From Candidatus Zixiibacteriota bacterium (GTDB lineage Bacteria; Desulfobacterota; Binatia; UBA9968), in assembly GCA_035574315.1 (NCBI GenBank), contig DATLYW010000016.1, positions 84,669 through 148,668 on the forward strand: a stretch of 64,000 bases of DNA. The letters run 5' to 3'. Positions 41,729-49,620 of this stretch are shown one piece after another. The notes beneath the pieces were generated by a model that made no database searches, was not told where the DNA came from, and saw nothing but the letters and a program-made list of their open reading frames with translations. Position numbers and translations under genes: made by a program. The first letter of the stretch is position 1. The number at the start of each line of letters is the position of its first letter.

Positions 41729-43247
41729 TGTGGTAGTTCAGCGAAAATGTCACCCCAAAACTGTTCAGCGATTATGTCACCCTCTGAGCTAGGATTTTCT
41801 TTGCCAAGGAGGGGGTCGGATGAGCGAGAGGGAGATAAGGGTGAGTCAGCAAGAGTTGCATCGTGTGCACGTGGTGCGGTTGACGTTGGAGGGGCGGGAG
41901 GGCGTGGGCAAGGGAGCAAAGCTTTTGGGGGTTTCGGTGCGTCAGATGAAGCGGCTGAGGCGCAAGATGAGAGCGGGAGGAGCTTTGGGCCTGCTTCACG
42001 GCAATTGCGGCAAGCCGGCGTGGAACAAGACCCGCTGCGCGACAGTTCAGAAGGTGATCGAATTGGCGGGGGGACGCTATCACGGGTTGAACGACACGCA
42101 TTTTGCCGAGAAGCTCAAAGAGAAAGAAAAGGTCGACTTATCGCGCTCTACGGTGAGGCGAATATTGCGAGGAGCCGGCATCGCCGCGGTACGAAAGCGT
42201 GGGGTAAAGCGCCATTACAGGCGCCGGGAGCGCAAAGCCCAGGAGGGGGCACTGCTGTTATGGGATGGCAGTGCCCATCGGTGGTTCGGGAAGGACTTGG
42301 GCGAGTGCAGTTTGGTGGCGGTGATCGATGATGCAACGGGGAAGTTGCTCTACGGCGTGTTTGCACCGCAGGAAGATGCGCAGAGTTATTTGCTCTGTCT
42401 AAAACAGATCATCCTGGAGCACGGCATCCCCTGGGCCATTTACATGGATCGTCATGGCATCTTCCATCGCAACGACGATCACTGGACGCTCCAGGAGCAG
42501 CTCGCCGGTCAACAAACGCCCACGCAGGTGACTCAGGCGCTTTTGGCTTTAGGCATTCAGCCCCTCTTTGCGCTTTCGCCTCAAGCCAAGGGACGCGTGG
42601 AGAGGCTGTTTAATACCCTACAAGATCGCTTAGTCCAGGAACTCAGGCTGGCTCGGATCACTAGCCCTGAAAAGGCCACGCTTTTTCTAAACGGCTCTTT
42701 TAGAACCGATTTCAATTGGCGCTTTGGTAAGCCAGCCCGGCAAAGCCAAGGGGCCTGGCGCCCTTTACCTAAAGAACTCGATCTGGATCGGATCTGCAGC
42801 TTTCGCTATGAGGCCACCGTCGGCAATGATAATGCCGTGCGGCTCTCAGGAATGATCCTCGATATCCCGCCGGGGCCGCGTCGCCGAGGTTACGCCCAGG
42901 CTCGGGTTGAGCTGCGCCAGCTGCTCGATGGTCGCTGGCGGGTGTATTACAAAAACGAGCTGCTTGTAGAGACCCCTGCTCCCGCAGTCCAAACCCCGCT
43001 AAGAACTCTGCGGCGCCATTATCGCTGGGCTAAAGAAAGAAAAATCGCAGAGCCAAACAACCGGCGGAAAAAAAGACCGCCGCATTTCGCTTATAACGCA
43101 CGATCTCATAAGGGACAGTACCTAGAGTACCTCCCAAAATAGCCGTGATCAGAACCGACACCGACCTAAATCGCATCGACCGCTTATGCCAAAGGGGGTG
43201 ACATTTTCGCTGAACAGTTAAGGGGACATATTGGCTGAACTTCAACA
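41729..43247 (+). mobile_element. insertion sequence, ISNCY/IS1202-like, complete
   Basis: The element runs from TGTGGTAGTTCAGCG to the complement of TGTTGAAGTTCAGCC, about 1519 bases. Each end has two copies of a 20-22 base motif, GTTCAGCGAAAATGTCACCCC being the type form (41736-41756, 41763-41783 at the left; complements at 43194-43215 and 43220-43240 at the right). The motif copies are inverted relative to each other across the element. A 16-17 base direct repeat flanks it. It holds one intact transposase gene and no passenger gene. Long target duplications are, as I recall, a feature of the IS1202-type family. Confidence 0.85.
41820..43142 (+). CDS. transposase, ISNCY/IS1202-like DDE type
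   Basis: This 440-residue protein has an N-terminal helix-turn-helix region (GAKLLGVSVRQMKRLRRKM near residues 32-50) and an rve-type catalytic core with the DDE residues in LLLWDGSAHRWFG, AIYMDRHGIFH and SPQAKGRVERLFNTLQDRL. The C-terminal part is basic (RRKKRPPHF). The frame is intact and starts ATG 41820, with GGAGGGGGT just upstream, so the element may still be active. Its composition is clearly less GC-rich than its neighbours. Confidence 0.93.
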   Translation: MSEREIRVSQQELHRVHVVRLTLEGREGVGKGAKLLGVSVRQMKRLRRKMRAGGALGLLHGNCGKPAWNKTRCATVQKVIELAGGRYHGLNDTHFAEKLKEKEKVDLSRSTVRRILRGAGIAAVRKRGVKRHYRRRERKAQEGALLLWDGSAHRWFGKDLGECSLVAVIDDATGKLLYGVFAPQEDAQSYLLCLKQIILEHGIPWAIYMDRHGIFHRNDDHWTLQEQLAGQQTPTQVTQALLALGIQPLFALSPQAKGRVERLFNTLQDRLVQELRLARITSPEKATLFLNGSFRTDFNWRFGKPARQSQGAWRPLPKELDLDRICSFRYEATVGNDNAVRLSGMILDIPPGPRRRGYAQARVELRQLLDGRWRVYYKNELLVETPAPAVQTPLRTLRRHYRWAKERKIAEPNNRRKKRPPHFAYNARSHKGQYLEYLPK

Positions 43248-43263
43248 GCAAAGTCGTCAGGCA
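43247..43263. repeat. target-site duplication, right copy
   Basis: This is an exact copy of AGCAAAGTCGTCAGGCA at 41712-41728. The base at 43247 is shared between the element end and the duplication in the alternative reading. Confidence 0.85.
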
Positions 43264-43356
43264 CGATACACCGCCCGAACCCCGGAGCCGGCGCGTGTGC
43301 CGGCGAGCGTGAAAAGCGAGCGGCCGCGGGACGCAAGGTGGAAATCGAGATATTTC

Positions 43357-43385
43357 TTGACATTAGCTCTCAATAAAGCTTCAAT
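43357..43385 (+). promoter_or_regulatory. possible promoter for prkA-yeaH-spoVR
   Basis: A perfect -35 TTGACA (43357-43362) is followed, after 17 bases, by TTCAAT (43380-43385), a fair -10. The leader to the ATG at 43709 would be about 315 bases, which is long, so another promoter nearer the gene cannot be excluded. Confidence 0.4.
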
Positions 43386-43620
43386 ATTGACATGAGGCTG
43401 GTCGCCCCGCCGGGCAGTTCCCGGTTGTGGGGCTGGCCGGCTCGCTGGCTCGGTCGACCTCGCGGCGAGGACATGGAGGCCGAATGCAGGTTTTGACGCG
43501 CTTTCAGCCGATCGCTCGTTCCTTTCGTCGACAAGGCTCGTCTTTCCCATTCCAACTATGACGTCGACGCTCAGAAGAGTGCTCTTGCCGTTTTTTCCAG
43601 ACTCCAAGATCCAACCGCTC

Positions 43621-43644
43621 GTTACCGTTACCGTTACCGTTCCC
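43621..43644. repeat. GTTACC tandem repeat
   Basis: Three exact copies of GTTACC and a fourth degenerate copy GTTCCC follow one another in the leader region of prkA. I assign no function. Confidence 0.7.
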
Positions 43645-43708
43645 GATCCGGTGAAGGGGCGCGTGTCGCCTACGGAGAGGATTGAGTCCGAAAAAGGGGG
43701 TTGTTGGA

Positions 43709-45643
43709 ATGGACCATAACAGGGATTTCGAGAAGATCATCCAGAAGGACCGCGACCTGCATCGAACGCGTGCGTGGCGGGGAAACCTCCTCGGATACCT
43801 TGAGAAGGTCAAGGAGGACCCCTCCATCGCCAAGCTGGCGCACGCCCGACTCTACGACGTGATCATGAAGGCCGGAGTCCGCGACATCCAGGACACCGAC
43901 GACCCCCACATCAAGCGCCTCTACAAAGACGAATCCATCAAGGTTTACGATTTCTTCGCCGACGAATTCTTCGGCATCGAAAAGACGATCTCGCAGATCG
44001 TCCGTTATTTCCACGCGGCTTCGCTCAAGGGCGAGGAAAGCCGCCAGGTCCTCTACCTCATGGGGCCCGTGGGCTCCGGCAAGAGCTCGCTGATCGAGAA
44101 GCTCCATCGCGGCCTGGAGGAAAGCGAGCCCTTCTACGCGATCGAAGGCTGCCCCATGTTCGAAGAGCCGCTCCATCTCATCCCGCGTCACCTCCGCAAG
44201 GAATTCGAGAAGATGCTTGGGCTCCACATCGAGGGCGAGCTCTGTCCGGTCTGCCGGTACAAGCTCAAGAACGAGTACAACGGCCGGTACGAGGAGTTTC
44301 CCGTCTGCACGATGGAGTTCTCCAAGCGCGCGCGCGTCGGCATCGGCGTGGTCCCGCCGGTCGACCCGAACAACCAGGACACTTCGGTGCTGATCGGCAG
44401 CGAAGACATCTCCAAGCTCGATCTCTACTCGGAGGGGGATCCCCGGGTGCTCGAGCTCAACGGCGCCCTGAATATCGGCAACCGCGGGATCGTCGAGTTC
44501 ATCGAGGTGTTCAAGAACGAGATCGAGTACCTGCACTGCATGATCACGGCGACCCAGGAGAAGGTCGTCCCCGCCCCCGGCCGCCACGGTCTCGTCTACG
44601 TCGACACGGTGATCGTGGCTCACTCCAACGAAGCCGAGTGGCAGAAGTTCAAGGCCGATCATACCAATGAAGCGATCCTGGACCGGATCGTCGTCATCCG
44701 GGTCCCTTACAACCTCCGGCTCTCCGAGGAGGTCAAGATCTATCAGAAGATCATACGCAACTCGGATTTTCGGGCCCACGTGGCACCGCACACGCTCGAG
44801 ATCGCCTCGATGTTCGCGATTCTTTCGCGGCTCGAGCCGACCAACAAGTGCGACCTCATGACCAAGCTGAAGCTCTACAACGGCGAAGAGGTCGTCGAGA
44901 AAGGCAAGACCAAGAAGATCGACGTCCAGGAGCTGAAGGAGGCTTCGAAACGCGAGGGCATGTCCGGGATTTCGACCCGCTTCATCATGAAGGCGCTCGA
45001 CAACGCCCTGTCCGACAATACCGCCGGCAATTGCATCAACCCGATCAACGTCCGCGAGGCGCTGATCAACATGGTGAAAGAGGCGGACCTGTCCGACGAC
45101 ACCCGCAAGCAGTACCTGGAATTCCTGCAGGACACCCTCCACAAGGAGTACCTGGAGATCCTGGAGAAGGAGATCACCCGCGCCTTCGTCTATTCGTATC
45201 AGGAGCAGGCCGAAGCGCTGTTTCAGAATTACCTGGACCACGCCGAGGCTTACGTGAACAAGACCAAGGTCAAGGACCGCAACACCAAGGAAGAGCTGGC
45301 TCCCGACGAGGCGTTCATGAAGTCGATCGAGGAGCAGATCGCGATCATCGGATCCGCGGCCGACGGCTTCCGCCAGGAGGTGATCGCCTATCTGTGGGCG
45401 GCGAACCGGCGCGGCGAGAAGATCGACTACCGCAGCTACGAACCGCTCAAGGAGGCGATCGAGAAGAAGCTGATCACGTCGGTTCGCGATCTGAGCCGGG
45501 TGATCACCAAGGCCCGCATGCGCGACGAGGAACAATCCGAGAAATACAACGCGATGGTCAAGAACCTCCTCGAGAACGGGTACTGTCCGAGCTGCGTCGA
45601 CGTGGTCCTGAAGTACGCGGCCAACAATCTCTGGAAAGATTGA
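43709..45643 (+). CDS. prkA: PrkA family serine protein kinase / AAA ATPase
   Basis: From the ATG at 43709 this is a 644-residue protein. It has the N-terminal AAA-like domain with Walker A GPVGSGKSS at residues 119-127 and a C-terminal kinase-like part. The cysteine pair ELCPVCRYKL near residue 190 is a conserved PrkA feature. PrkA proteins act in stress and stationary-phase adaptation, with disputed kinase or protease-like activity. A TTG at 43682 would add nine residues, but the ATG has a clear AAAAAGGGGG site. It is followed after 17 bases by yeaH and then spoVR. Confidence 0.95.
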   Translation: MDHNRDFEKIIQKDRDLHRTRAWRGNLLGYLEKVKEDPSIAKLAHARLYDVIMKAGVRDIQDTDDPHIKRLYKDESIKVYDFFADEFFGIEKTISQIVRYFHAASLKGEESRQVLYLMGPVGSGKSSLIEKLHRGLEESEPFYAIEGCPMFEEPLHLIPRHLRKEFEKMLGLHIEGELCPVCRYKLKNEYNGRYEEFPVCTMEFSKRARVGIGVVPPVDPNNQDTSVLIGSEDISKLDLYSEGDPRVLELNGALNIGNRGIVEFIEVFKNEIEYLHCMITATQEKVVPAPGRHGLVYVDTVIVAHSNEAEWQKFKADHTNEAILDRIVVIRVPYNLRLSEEVKIYQKIIRNSDFRAHVAPHTLEIASMFAILSRLEPTNKCDLMTKLKLYNGEEVVEKGKTKKIDVQELKEASKREGMSGISTRFIMKALDNALSDNTAGNCINPINVREALINMVKEADLSDDTRKQYLEFLQDTLHKEYLEILEKEITRAFVYSYQEQAEALFQNYLDHAEAYVNKTKVKDRNTKEELAPDEAFMKSIEEQIAIIGSAADGFRQEVIAYLWAANRRGEKIDYRSYEPLKEAIEKKLITSVRDLSRVITKARMRDEEQSEKYNAMVKNLLENGYCPSCVDVVLKYAANNLWKD

Positions 45644-45660
45644 CGCCGAGGCCGCCCGGC

Positions 45661-46842
45661 ATGGAAACGGTTTTCCGCCCTTACAACCCTTCTTCGGGAC
45701 AGCGAAGCGACCGGAGCGCGGGCGACCGCCTGCGGCACCGGCAGAAGGTTCGCGAGGCGATCCGCGGAAACATCGCGGACATCATCGCCGAAGAATCCAT
45801 CATCGGCAAGGACAAGAACCGCGTGATCAAGGTGCCGATCCGCGGCGTGAAAGAGTACCGCTTCATTTACGGTGAGAACGCTCCCGGCGTCGGCCAGGGC
45901 GGAGGCGAGGAGCCGCAACCCGGCCAGGTCGTGGGGGAGGCGCAGGACGGCAAGCAGGGCCAGCAGGCGGGTGACCGTCCCGGCATCGACTATTACGAGA
46001 CCGACGTCACGCTCGACGAGCTGATCGAACTGATGTTCGAGGATCTGGAGCTGCCCGATCTCGAACGCAAGCGGCTGAGGCAGGTGGAGGTCGAAAAGCA
46101 GTTCCGCCAGAAGGGATTCCGCCGCAAGGGCATACGGGTTCGCCTCGACAAGAAACGGACCGCCCTCTCCCGCGTCAAGCGAAAGAAGGCCTCCCTGCGG
46201 CGCCAGGCCGTGACGCTCCAGCCCCAGCGCTTCCCGTTCCACAAGGACGATCTGCGCTACCATCACACGGTGGCGGAAATGCGCCGGGAGTCGAATGCGG
46301 TCGTGCTCTGCATCATGGACACGTCCGGTTCGATGGACACCATGAAGAAATACCTGGCGCGGAGCTTCTTTTTCCTGCTCTACCGCTTCCTGTGCAGTCG
46401 CTACCAGAATGTCGAGATCGTCTTCATCGCCCACCACACCGAAGCGCAGGAGGTGACCGAGGAGGAGTTCTTCCACAAGGGCGAGTCCGGCGGGACCTTC
46501 ATTTCGTCGGGTTACAACAAGGCGCTCGAGATCATCGAGCAGCGCTATCACCCTGCGCTCTGGAACATCTATGTGTTCCACTGCTCCGACGGCGACAATT
46601 TCGAGTCCGACAATCCCGCCGCGCTGAAGGCCGCTCGAGAGCTCGCTCGCGTCGCCAATCTCTTCGGCTACGGTGAGATCAAGCCCCTGGGATCGGGATA
46701 CTACGGCAGCAGCATGATCCAGTTCTTCGCCGAAATCCAGGAGCCCAACTTCCAGACCGTCCAGATCCAGCGCAAGGAGGACATCTGGCCGTCGTTCAAG
46801 ACGTTTCTGGCCAGGGACCGCGCGCGTGAAGACGCGGCCTGA
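45661..46842 (+). CDS. yeaH: YeaH/YhbH family protein (DUF444)
   Basis: The 393-residue protein has a basic N-terminal region, a Gly/Gln-rich linker (about residues 75-105), a helical part with Glu- and Arg-rich stretches, and a von Willebrand A-like domain with the MIDAS-type motif CIMDTSGSMDTM near residue 220. The RRESNAVVLCIMDTSGS and GGTFISSGYNKALEI segments are family hallmarks. The molecular role is not known; it is always found with PrkA and SpoVR. The ATG at 45661 comes 17 bases after prkA; the open frame further upstream overlaps prkA and is not used. Confidence 0.93.
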   Translation: METVFRPYNPSSGQRSDRSAGDRLRHRQKVREAIRGNIADIIAEESIIGKDKNRVIKVPIRGVKEYRFIYGENAPGVGQGGGEEPQPGQVVGEAQDGKQGQQAGDRPGIDYYETDVTLDELIELMFEDLELPDLERKRLRQVEVEKQFRQKGFRRKGIRVRLDKKRTALSRVKRKKASLRRQAVTLQPQRFPFHKDDLRYHHTVAEMRRESNAVVLCIMDTSGSMDTMKKYLARSFFFLLYRFLCSRYQNVEIVFIAHHTEAQEVTEEEFFHKGESGGTFISSGYNKALEIIEQRYHPALWNIYVFHCSDGDNFESDNPAALKAARELARVANLFGYGEIKPLGSGYYGSSMIQFFAEIQEPNFQTVQIQRKEDIWPSFKTFLARDRAREDAA

Positions 46843-46849
46843 GAGCGTC

Positions 46850-48280
46850 ATGCCGGAGTACACGATCGAGGATCTCCAGTACTGGAACGCGCGCATCGTC
46901 GAGCTCGTGCGGGAGTTCGGGCTCGACCCCTACCCGCAGGAGTTCGAGATCTGCGATTACGAGGACATGCTCTCCTACATGGTCTACTCGGGGATGCCCT
47001 CGCACTACCCCCACTGGTCCTATGGCAAGGCCTACGAGAAGCTCAAGACGCTGTACTCCTACGGCGTGACCGGCCTGCCGTACGAGATGGTGATCAACTC
47101 GAATCCGTCGATCGCCTACCTGATGCGCGACAACACCCTGGCGCTCCAGATCCTCACGATCGCGCACGTCTACGCGCACAACGATTTCTTCAAGAACAAC
47201 TTCACCTTCAGCACGACCCGGGCCGAATACACCATCGAGACCTTCAAGACCCACGCGGATCGCGTCCGCCGGTACATCGAAGACCCGAGCGTCGGCCTGG
47301 AAAAGGTCGAGCGCGTGCTCGACGCGGCGCACGCCCTTTCGCTCCAGTGCCGCCGCAATCTCGCCATCCGGAAGCAAACCCCCGAGGAAGAGATGGCTGC
47401 CAAGCTGGAAGAGTCTCAGCCGCCCGCCGACCCCTTCCGCTCGGTTCATCGGCCGCAGGAATACACGCCGCCGGATCTCGATCGGGTCCCCCTCTACCCC
47501 GACGAGGACCTGCTGATCTTCATCCGCGATCACAACCGCCACCTCTCGGATTGGGAGAAGGACCTGCTCACGATCGTTCACGAGGAAGCGCAGTACTTTT
47601 TGCCCCAGATCGAGACCAAGATCATGAACGAAGGTTGGGCGAGCTTCTGGCACAAGCGGATTCTCGAGGCCCTTCAGCTTCCGCAGGAGCTGCATCTCGA
47701 GTTCCTGGTCCGGCACACACAGGTTCTCCGTCCCACTCCGGGCGCGCTCAACCCCTATCACGTCGGCATGAAGGTCTGGGAAGACATCGAGAAGCGCTGG
47801 GATCATCCCACGCCCGAGCAGATTCGGGAGTACGGCCCGCCCAAGAAAACGGGGAAGGAAAAGCTGTTCGAGGTGCGCGAGGTAGAGCGCGACACCTCGT
47901 TTCTGCGCCGTTACCTCACCGAGGAACTGGTGCGCGATCTCCAGCTCTTCGAGTATCGCGCGCGCGGCAATGCGCAGGTCGTCACCCGGGTCGCGGACGA
48001 AGAGAACTGGCGCCAGATCAAGGAGACCTTGATCCAGAACGTCGGCTCCGGCACGATCCCCGTGATCAAGGTGGAGGACTCCGATTTCAACAACAACCGG
48101 ACGCTCCTGCTCAAGCACTACCACGATGGGCGCGACCTGCAGCTCGAGTACGCGGAGAAAACGCTGCAGTACGTCCAGCAGCTCTGGGGGCACGACGTGG
48201 CGCTGTCCACGATCATCAACGACAAGAAATCCCTGCTCTGCTACTCCGACAACAAGCTCACGATCAAGAACGCCGCCTGA
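46850..48280 (+). CDS. spoVR: SpoVR family protein
   Basis: This 476-residue protein starts MPEYTIEDLQYWNARIVELV and has the family's segments VYSGMPSHYPHWSYGKAYE, IAHVYAHNDFFKNN, RDHNRHLSDWEKDLL and NEGWASFWHKRI, which contains the conserved histidine-rich presumed metal site. SpoVR was named for a Bacillus spore cortex mutant; in other bacteria it acts with PrkA and YeaH in stress adaptation. A GTG at 46826 inside the end of yeaH is an alternative start. The start overlaps or abuts the yeaH stop, so all three are translated together. Confidence 0.94.
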   Translation: MPEYTIEDLQYWNARIVELVREFGLDPYPQEFEICDYEDMLSYMVYSGMPSHYPHWSYGKAYEKLKTLYSYGVTGLPYEMVINSNPSIAYLMRDNTLALQILTIAHVYAHNDFFKNNFTFSTTRAEYTIETFKTHADRVRRYIEDPSVGLEKVERVLDAAHALSLQCRRNLAIRKQTPEEEMAAKLEESQPPADPFRSVHRPQEYTPPDLDRVPLYPDEDLLIFIRDHNRHLSDWEKDLLTIVHEEAQYFLPQIETKIMNEGWASFWHKRILEALQLPQELHLEFLVRHTQVLRPTPGALNPYHVGMKVWEDIEKRWDHPTPEQIREYGPPKKTGKEKLFEVREVERDTSFLRRYLTEELVRDLQLFEYRARGNAQVVTRVADEENWRQIKETLIQNVGSGTIPVIKVEDSDFNNNRTLLLKHYHDGRDLQLEYAEKTLQYVQQLWGHDVALSTIINDKKSLLCYSDNKLTIKNAA

Positions 48281-48325
48281 GAGTCCCGCCGGCCGAAACG
48301 ACAGGCCCCCGCGGGAACACCGCCC

Positions 48326-49444
48326 ATGATCACGTCCGACCAGCTCGCCGCCATCCAAGACTGCGTCACCAACCGGCTCGATCCGGAGCGACTCCGCGCC
48401 CGCTGGCTCTGCGCCGTGATCGGCGACGGCCCCTCCACGTACTCCAGGAGCCCGGCGCTGTGGAACGCGGCCTTCCGCGCTCTCGGCCTCGACGCCACGT
48501 ACGTGGCGCTCGACGTCCGCCGCGAACGGCTGGGTGATTTCTTTGCAGCGCTGCGCGCCTGCGGCGGTTTTCTGGGCGTGAACGTCACCGTCCCCTACAA
48601 GATCGAGGCGCTGGCCTATCTCGACGAAATCGATCCCGGGGCGCAGCGCATCGGGGCGGTCAACACGATCGTCCGCGACCCCGCCTCCGGCCGTCTCGTC
48701 GGCTTCAACACGGACGGGGCGGGATTCGTGGAAAGCATCCTGACGCCGCAACCGGGACGAACGCGGCCGTTCGTCGAGTCGCTCGACGGGGCGCGGATCC
48801 TGTTGATCGGCGCGGGCGGATCCGCTCGCGCGCTCGCGTTCCACCTCTCCGATCGACTGGGGGAAGGCGAACTGGTGATCGCGAACCGGACCGAGTCGCA
48901 GGCGCGCGCCCTCGCGGGCGATATCAGGGGAACCGGCCGCCGTGCGCGTGCGATCGACGAATCGGGGATCGCGGACTTCGCGCCCCACGCGGACCTGATC
49001 GTCAACGCCACCACCAAAGGACAGAGCGGTCTGCGCAAGCTTCCCGACGGGCGGCTCGTCGACCTGGAGCCCTACTCGGCTCTGGCGCCCGCTCGTCCGG
49101 TGCCGTGCACCGAGGCCGAGTGGGCGAACCCGGAGCTGAGAGAAGCATGGCGGGCAGCCGCCCGAGCCGATATCGAGGCCAACCATCGCGCTTCCAGGGC
49201 GGTGGCCGGCTCCGTTCCCCCCGGCACCGGCTTTTGCGACATCATCTATCACCCCGAGGAGACCGTTTTCCTTCGCCACGGGCGGGAAACCGGCCACCGC
49301 ACGATGAACGGCAAGGCGATGATCGTCTGCCAGGCCGCCATCGCGCTCCGAGATCACGTCTGCAAGCGCGAGCTGGCGGCGCTGAGCAAGGCCGATCCCG
49401 CCAGCTACCGGCGGATCCTGGAAACCATGTACGCCGCCTGGTAG
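48326..49444 (+). CDS. long shikimate dehydrogenase-like protein
   Basis: This 372-residue protein has a full AroE core: substrate motif TYSRSPALWN near residues 37-46, catalytic lysine in NVTVPYKIEAL near 92-102, FNTDGAGF near 130, NADP-type GAGGSARALAF near 156, NRTESQARAL, and a C-terminal QAAIALRDH. It is about 90 residues longer than usual AroE, with extra residues at the N-terminus (about 1-30), and inserts after the Rossmann part (LEPYSALAPARPVPCTEAE). It may act on quinate or a shikimate-like compound. It follows spoVR by 45 bases on the same strand. Confidence 0.85.
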   Translation: MITSDQLAAIQDCVTNRLDPERLRARWLCAVIGDGPSTYSRSPALWNAAFRALGLDATYVALDVRRERLGDFFAALRACGGFLGVNVTVPYKIEALAYLDEIDPGAQRIGAVNTIVRDPASGRLVGFNTDGAGFVESILTPQPGRTRPFVESLDGARILLIGAGGSARALAFHLSDRLGEGELVIANRTESQARALAGDIRGTGRRARAIDESGIADFAPHADLIVNATTKGQSGLRKLPDGRLVDLEPYSALAPARPVPCTEAEWANPELREAWRAAARADIEANHRASRAVAGSVPPGTGFCDIIYHPEETVFLRHGRETGHRTMNGKAMIVCQAAIALRDHVCKRELAALSKADPASYRRILETMYAAW

Positions 49445-49532
49445 CGTCCGACCGCGGACAACAGACCGCTGCCTCGCAGGCCGTCGCCCATCGCTGCCCG
49501 AGAGCGGGCTGTCCGACCGCTCGGGTCACAAC

Positions 49533-49607
49533 GGGAGCTTCACGTTCCCGTGCCCGTGCTCTCCAGGCCTCGGCCATGCCTCGGTGGATGTCCGGCCGCC
49601 AATGAAC
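49533..49607. repeat. 75-base dispersed repeat, copy 1
   Basis: This segment aligns without gaps to 52175-52249; I count about 58 identical positions of 75. The first 24 bases (GGGAGCTTCACGTTCCCG... and on) are identical. The copies sit directly on either side of copA, in the same orientation. Read on the minus strand both give a similar peptide ending WRARAREREAP, but no complete gene. Confidence 0.7.
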
Positions 49608-49620
49608 TCCCTGGCGAGCA

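Larger units (their letters stand above)
43264..43708. other. intergenic region between the IS and prkA
   Basis: No gene is seen in these 445 bases. They hold a likely promoter (43357-43385), a 6-base tandem repeat (43621-43644) and the prkA ribosome site AAAAAGGGGG near 43691-43700. Before the IS inserted, this stretch was the shared upstream region of the divergent kinase and prkA genes. Confidence 0.7.

Noticed and set aside
41736..43240. Repeated GTTCAGCG motifs considered as a CRISPR-like array
   Set aside because: Only two copies at each end, inverted between ends, bounding a transposase: they are IS-end binding sites.
43670..45535. Minus-strand open frame of 621 codons opposite prkA
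   Set aside because: PrkA motifs on the plus strand are unmistakable; the antisense frame is a shadow.
46796..49357. Minus-strand open frame of 853 codons
   Set aside because: It is antisense to yeaH end, spoVR and the aroE-like gene; no conserved motif.
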